From: Thermoguttaceae bacterium
Lineage (GTDB): Bacteria > Planctomycetota > Planctomycetia > Pirellulales > Thermoguttaceae
DNA length: 34,412 nt
Assembly (NCBI GenBank): GCA_017652805.1
Contig: JAGCAH010000104.1
Coordinates: 1 to 34,412 of the forward strand
Reading direction: 5' to 3'
Position numbers and translations under genes: made by a program. Each line of letters opens with the position of its first letter. Position 1 is the first letter of the stretch. A model generated the notes under the pieces. The model did not search any database. It was not told the origin of the DNA and was given only the letters and a program-made list of their open reading frames with translations. Positions 31,579-34,412 of this stretch are shown piece after piece.

Positions 31579-31600
31579 TTTACTCCTCGTCATGTGTGTC

Positions 31601-33028
31601 TCAAACTTCGGGAAGCGCGAACTCTTTCCGCTGTTCGCGGTGAATGAACGATGCCGCCTGGTCATCGCCGACGATCGTCTCTTTGACCGGATCCCACTGA
31701 ATGACCCGCCCCAGACGCGCGGCAATCCCGCTCAAGTGGCACATGTTCGCGGTCAGCACATGGCTGTCAACGTCCGAAATCGGCTTGCCGCCGTTTTGAA
31801 TGCAGTGGATGAAATTGTATTTATGTTCATAGAACGCGCGGTCCTGACTGGCGCGGGCCTCCGACTCGGGACTGAACGGAACGCCGTTGTTCAGCGCGAT
31901 GTAGTCCTCTTCCTTGAACTGTTCGGCGATTCCGTCTTCGATCACCTTGCCGACAACGCGACCGCGGCTGACGTGAATCCGCCCCTTGGTTCCTTCAAAG
32001 AGAATGCCATTCCCGTCTTTCGAACTGTCGCAGACGTTGAACACCAGACCGTCGGCGAATTTATGATAGACGTTGAACCGTGTCGCCGTGTTGAACTGAT
32101 CGTCGACCGTCGGATAACCGTCTTTATACGGAACGGGGTGTTCGGCGTCCCGCCCGTCGATTTCGACCGGGCCGTCGCCGGCGTTCTGCCGACCGAGCGC
32201 CCAAAGGGCGATATCGATGTGGTGCGCACCCCAATCGGTAAACTTCCCGCCGCTGTATTCATACCACCAGCGGAACTGATAATGGCACCTGCTGAACGCC
32301 GGGAATTCCGCCTGCGCCGGTTCCCACGGAGTGTTCGAGTTCCCGTCGGACGAGATGTAATCGACATAGGGGGTCTGACCGAGCCACATATTCCAGTCGA
32401 GCGACGCGGGGACCTCCGCTTTCGGAATCGCCGGAGAGGACGGGCTGCCGCCGATATCGACCGTCACCTTCTTCACCTCTCCCAAATAACCGCCCCGAAT
32501 GACGAGTGCCGCAAGCATGAACTCGTCATGGAAACAGCGCTGCATCGTCCCAACCTGGAAGACGCGGTTGTATTTATGAACCGCTTCGCGGATCAGACGG
32601 TTCTCTTCAAGGGTCAGGGTCAGCGGCTTTTCGCAGAAGACGTGCTTCCCCGCCTGCATCGCTTCGATGGCTATCTTGGTATGCCAATGATCCGGCGTGG
32701 CGATCAGAACCGCGTCGATATCGTCCCGATCGAGAACGCGGCGATAGTCGGCGTAGGTGTCGGGAGCGATCACTTTATCCCCCTCTTTCCGCCCGTACCC
32801 GCATTCAAGGGTGTTCGCCAGACCGAACTTCGAATCGACGTCGCACAGGGCGACGAGATCAACGAGCTTGTCGAAGTACGACATATCGAGCCGACCCTGT
32901 CCGCCGCATCCGATCGCCGCCATACGAAGGCGCCCGGTATCGCTTTCAGCCCGCGCTTTCGGCAGAGCAAAATAAGGAGTGGCCGCCGCAACCGCCGCGG
33001 CTTTGAGAAAATTTCGACGTGTGGTCAT
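31601..33028 (-). CDS. Second Tat-exported Gfo/Idh/MocA family oxidoreductase
   Basis: NAD(P)-dependent oxidoreductase of 475 residues, different from the one at 17 kb in most positions. A twin-arginine signal (TTRRNFLKAAAVAAATPYFA, then KARA) is followed by the Rossmann motif AIGCGGQGR (38-46). ATPDHWHTKIAIEAMQAGKH precedes the catalytic EKP (133-135). The active-site segment WGAHHIDIALWALG matches the W-G-x-H-x-x-D-x-x family pattern, with Asp and His positions intact. This DHWH-type subgroup is abundant in planctomycetes and is thought to act on sugars or polyols; the substrate is unknown. It is alone on its strand, with a candidate promoter and palindrome upstream. Confidence 0.92.
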   Translation of the reverse strand: MTTRRNFLKAAAVAAATPYFALPKARAESDTGRLRMAAIGCGGQGRLDMSYFDKLVDLVALCDVDSKFGLANTLECGYGRKEGDKVIAPDTYADYRRVLDRDDIDAVLIATPDHWHTKIAIEAMQAGKHVFCEKPLTLTLEENRLIREAVHKYNRVFQVGTMQRCFHDEFMLAALVIRGGYLGEVKKVTVDIGGSPSSPAIPKAEVPASLDWNMWLGQTPYVDYISSDGNSNTPWEPAQAEFPAFSRCHYQFRWWYEYSGGKFTDWGAHHIDIALWALGRQNAGDGPVEIDGRDAEHPVPYKDGYPTVDDQFNTATRFNVYHKFADGLVFNVCDSSKDGNGILFEGTKGRIHVSRGRVVGKVIEDGIAEQFKEEDYIALNNGVPFSPESEARASQDRAFYEHKYNFIHCIQNGGKPISDVDSHVLTANMCHLSGIAARLGRVIQWDPVKETIVGDDQAASFIHREQRKEFALPEV

Positions 33029-33121
33029 TGTTCCGATATCCTTTCTCGATTATGTCGTAGCTCTGAAAAATAACTCTGCATGGACGAGTTGCGGCTCTTC
33101 TTCCGTTTTTCGTCTTTCCCC

Positions 33122-33150
33122 ATTTTAGCGATTATGCTAAAAAGAAGCAA
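33122..33150 (-). promoter_or_regulatory. Candidate promoter and operator of the second Gfo/Idh gene
   Basis: Minus strand TTGCTT (33150-33145), 17-base spacer, TAAAAT (33127-33122). The -10 and spacer overlap an inverted repeat TTTTAGC-GATTAT-GCTAAAA (33123-33142). Leader about 86 bases. Confidence 0.45.
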
Positions 33151-33203
33151 GCAAGAGGGGAAAAAGGTGCTGCGCGAGAAAGCCACGGCGGAACCGCCCC
33201 CCC

Positions 33204-33231
33204 TGGACGATTCCCCGAATCACGCTAGAAT
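33204..33231 (+). promoter_or_regulatory. Promoter of the initiator tRNA
   Basis: TGGACG (33204-33209), 16-base spacer, TAGAAT (33226-33231). Predicted start near 33238, seven bases before the mature tRNA. Confidence 0.5.
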
Positions 33232-33244
33232 AACGGCATATTGA

Positions 33245-33317
33245 CGCGGGGTGGAGCAGTTGGTAGCTCGCGAGGCTCATAACCTTGAGGTCAGGGGTTC
33301 AAGTCCCCTCCCCGCCA
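33245..33317 (+). tRNA. Initiator tRNA-fMet (anticodon CAU)
   Basis: A 73-base tRNA with anticodon loop CTCATAA. Initiator features are an unpaired first position (C1 opposite C72), the A11-U24 pair in the D stem (GAGC...GCTC) and G30-C40/G31-C39 beside the loop. Two points differ from the E. coli initiator: position 72 is C rather than A, and the third anticodon-stem pair is A29-U41 rather than G-C. The T arm is AGGGG-TTCAAGT-CCCCT and the discriminator is A. CCA is not encoded. Confidence 0.93.
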
Positions 33318-33323
33318 CTAAAC

Positions 33324-33360
33324 CCGCAAGTGCCGTTTAACAGGTATTTGCGGTTTTTTT
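33324..33360 (+). terminator. Terminator of the initiator tRNA
   Basis: CCGCAA/TTGCGG outer stem with an inner TGCC/GGTA stem (one G-U pair), followed by seven T residues. Confidence 0.8.
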
Positions 33361-33417
33361 GTTTTATGCCAACCTTAAGGAATTCATTCCCGATTATCCA
33401 AAAGAAAGGCCGTTCCG

Positions 33418-34086
33418 ATGCCAGCGCGCCCCTCGTCGTCCCCTTCCGTCAATTCCGACGAACTCCGGCGGCGCAAACGGATTCTCAAAAAGCTGAACGC
33501 GGCGTACCCGCAGGTCGGCTGCACCCTCGACCACTTCAATCCGTTCCAGCTTCTGATCGCGACGATCCTTTCGGCGCAATGTACCGACAAGCGGGTCAAC
33601 GAGGTCACTCCCGGTCTTTTCAAACGGTTCAAAACCCCCGATGACTTTCTCCGCGCCGGGATTCCCGAAATCGAAGACGCGATTCGTTCGACTGGCTTCT
33701 ATCACAACAAGGCAAAAAACATCTACGCGCTCTGTAAGCGTTTGAAAGAGGATTTTCACAGCGAGGTTCCCTGCACGATCGACGAGCTGGTCAACCTGCC
33801 CGGAGTCGGGCGGAAGACCGCCAACGTCGTTCTGGGCAACGCGTTCGGGATTGTCGAGGGAATCGTCGTCGATACCCACGTCGGGCGGATCAGCCGTAAA
33901 CTCGGACTGACCGAAGCAACCGACCCCGAAAAAGTCGAACGCGACCTCGTCTCGTTCGTGCCGAAAAAGGAGTGGGTCGATTTCAGCCACCGTCTCATCA
34001 CCCACGGCCGTCAGATCTGCCGTGCCCGGCGTCCCCTGTGCGGCCAGTGCCCTCTGGCCTCCGACTGTCCCTCGGCGGAAAAATAA
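33418..34086 (+). CDS. nth: Endonuclease III
   Basis: Base-excision DNA glycosylase/AP lyase that removes oxidised pyrimidines. The 222-residue protein has the helix-hairpin-helix LPGVGRKTANVVLG with the catalytic lysine (GRKTA), the catalytic Asp in VVDTHVGR, and the 4Fe-4S cluster motif C-x6-C-x2-C-x5-C (CRARRPLCGQC then C). An early LLIATILSAQCTDKRVN segment is also typical. It carries about a dozen more N-terminal residues than the E. coli enzyme (211). AAAGG lies eight bases before the ATG. It sits just after the tRNA terminator, and its stop is two bases from the stop of the convergent FAD oxidoreductase gene, with no terminator between. Confidence 0.96.
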   Translation: MPARPSSSPSVNSDELRRRKRILKKLNAAYPQVGCTLDHFNPFQLLIATILSAQCTDKRVNEVTPGLFKRFKTPDDFLRAGIPEIEDAIRSTGFYHNKAKNIYALCKRLKEDFHSEVPCTIDELVNLPGVGRKTANVVLGNAFGIVEGIVVDTHVGRISRKLGLTEATDPEKVERDLVSFVPKKEWVDFSHRLITHGRQICRARRPLCGQCPLASDCPSAEK

Positions 34087-34088
34087 CC

Positions 34089-34412
34089 TTACGGCTTTTC
34101 CAGAACCTGCCCGTCGGCGCGAAGCCGCTCTTCGAGCCGCTCGTAGGGGAGATCGGCGGGAGAAAGACCCGCCTCGATCGAAAGAACCGCCGCGGTCGCC
34201 GCCGACTGCCCCAGAATCATGAAGACCGGTTCCATCCGAATCGAGCCGTAGGCGATATGCGTACAGCTGACGCAAACCGGCACCAGTAAGTTCGAGCATT
34301 CCTCCTTTTTCGGCACCAGTGCCCGAAAACTGACCGGATAGGCCCCGCCGGGCGGCACCTGAACATCCCCTTCATTCCGAACAACGGTATGTCCTTCTCC
34401 GTCCGCGGCAGC
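34089..34412 (-). CDS. FAD-dependent oxidoreductase, C-terminal part only
   Basis: The last 107 residues of a larger protein that enters from the window's right edge; the frame is open to base 34412. The visible part has [28 protein letters not shown]-like [18 protein letters not shown], then [19 protein letters not shown] and a final [16 protein letters not shown]. This is the conserved C-terminal block of the FAD_oxidored (PF12831-like) proteins abundant in planctomycetes, where GQSAATAA forms part of the FAD site. The N-terminal Rossmann fold and any signal peptide lie outside the window. Substrate unknown. The stop faces nth across two bases. Confidence 0.85.
   Translation of the reverse strand, partial: AAADGEGHTVVRNEGDVQVPPGGAYPVSFRALVPKKEECSNLLVPVCVSCTHIAYGSIRMEPVFMILGQSAATAAVLSIEAGLSPADLPYERLEERLRADGQVLEKP

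Noticed and set aside
31592-33073. 493-codon plus-strand frame opposite the second Gfo/Idh gene
   Set aside because: Antisense shadow of a complete oxidoreductase with intact EKP and Tat motifs.
1-34412. CRISPR array, insertion sequence, phage or integron
   Set aside because: No regularly spaced repeats, transposase, integrase or terminal inverted repeats with target duplications were seen.

Overview
The window reads as a chromosomal segment of a planctomycete (Planctomycetota), probably a polysaccharide-degrading, oxygen-sensitive member. This is inferred from several traits: two Tat-exported Gfo/Idh/MocA oxidoreductases, an N-terminal LESLEERRLLS (LEPR-XLL-like) motif on a beta-helix/fibronectin/dockerin protein, a membrane-anchored squalene-cyclase-like repeat protein, an arrestin-like/P-loop ATPase gene pair, an FAD-oxidoreductase C-terminus typical of that phylum, and a rubrerythrin/PerR oxygen defence set. 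There is no rRNA, phage gene, insertion sequence or CRISPR array. DNA is GC-rich, so many long antisense open frames are shadows of real genes. Lineage below phylum cannot be fixed from sequence alone.

Layout. 1-4.9 kb (minus): a four-gene chain with overlapping ends, Tat alpha/beta hydrolase > miaB > recQ > miaA (cut by the window edge), placing both steps of ms2i6A37 tRNA modification around a RecQ helicase. 5.0 kb: tRNA-Ser(UGA) with its own promoter. 5.2-6.9 kb: membrane-anchored alpha/alpha-barrel repeat protein. 7.1-13.3 kb (minus): formate/nitrite-type channel, hypoxanthine phosphoribosyltransferase, SbcD and SbcC. 13.4-13.8 kb: free-standing HIRAN protein. An AT-rich 0.4 kb divergent regulatory region follows, then (plus) a PerR-type regulator, rubrerythrin and a rubredoxin-glutamate-synthase fusion closed by a strong terminator.

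17.1-21.2 kb (plus): Gfo/Idh/MocA oxidoreductase with a terminator, then two tandem CE15-like glucuronoyl esterases closed by a bidirectional terminator. 21.3-23.4 kb (minus): EF-G2-type elongation factor paralogue. 23.5-24.9 kb (plus): overlapping arrestin-like and P-loop ATPase genes. 24.9-27.3 kb (minus): YqhD-type alcohol dehydrogenase and a GIDE-LemA fusion. 27.6-31.5 kb (plus): CE7-type acetyl esterase, Nudix hydrolase, and a surface beta-helix/dockerin protein. 31.6-33.0 kb (minus): second Gfo/Idh/MocA oxidoreductase. 33.2-34.1 kb (plus): initiator tRNA and endonuclease III. The window ends in the C-terminus of an FAD-dependent oxidoreductase on the minus strand.

How it fits together: the exported CE15 and CE7 esterases, the dockerin/beta-helix protein and the exported sugar-type oxidoreductases suggest work on acetylated or glucuronoylated plant or mucosal glycans. 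Rubrerythrin, PerR and the rubredoxin fusion suggest life at low oxygen. SbcCD, RecQ and endonuclease III are housekeeping DNA repair. The least explained items are the GIDE-LemA fusion, the arrestin-like/ATPase pair, the PerR-linked rubredoxin-glutamate synthase, and several promoters placed so close to start codons that the transcripts should be leaderless.
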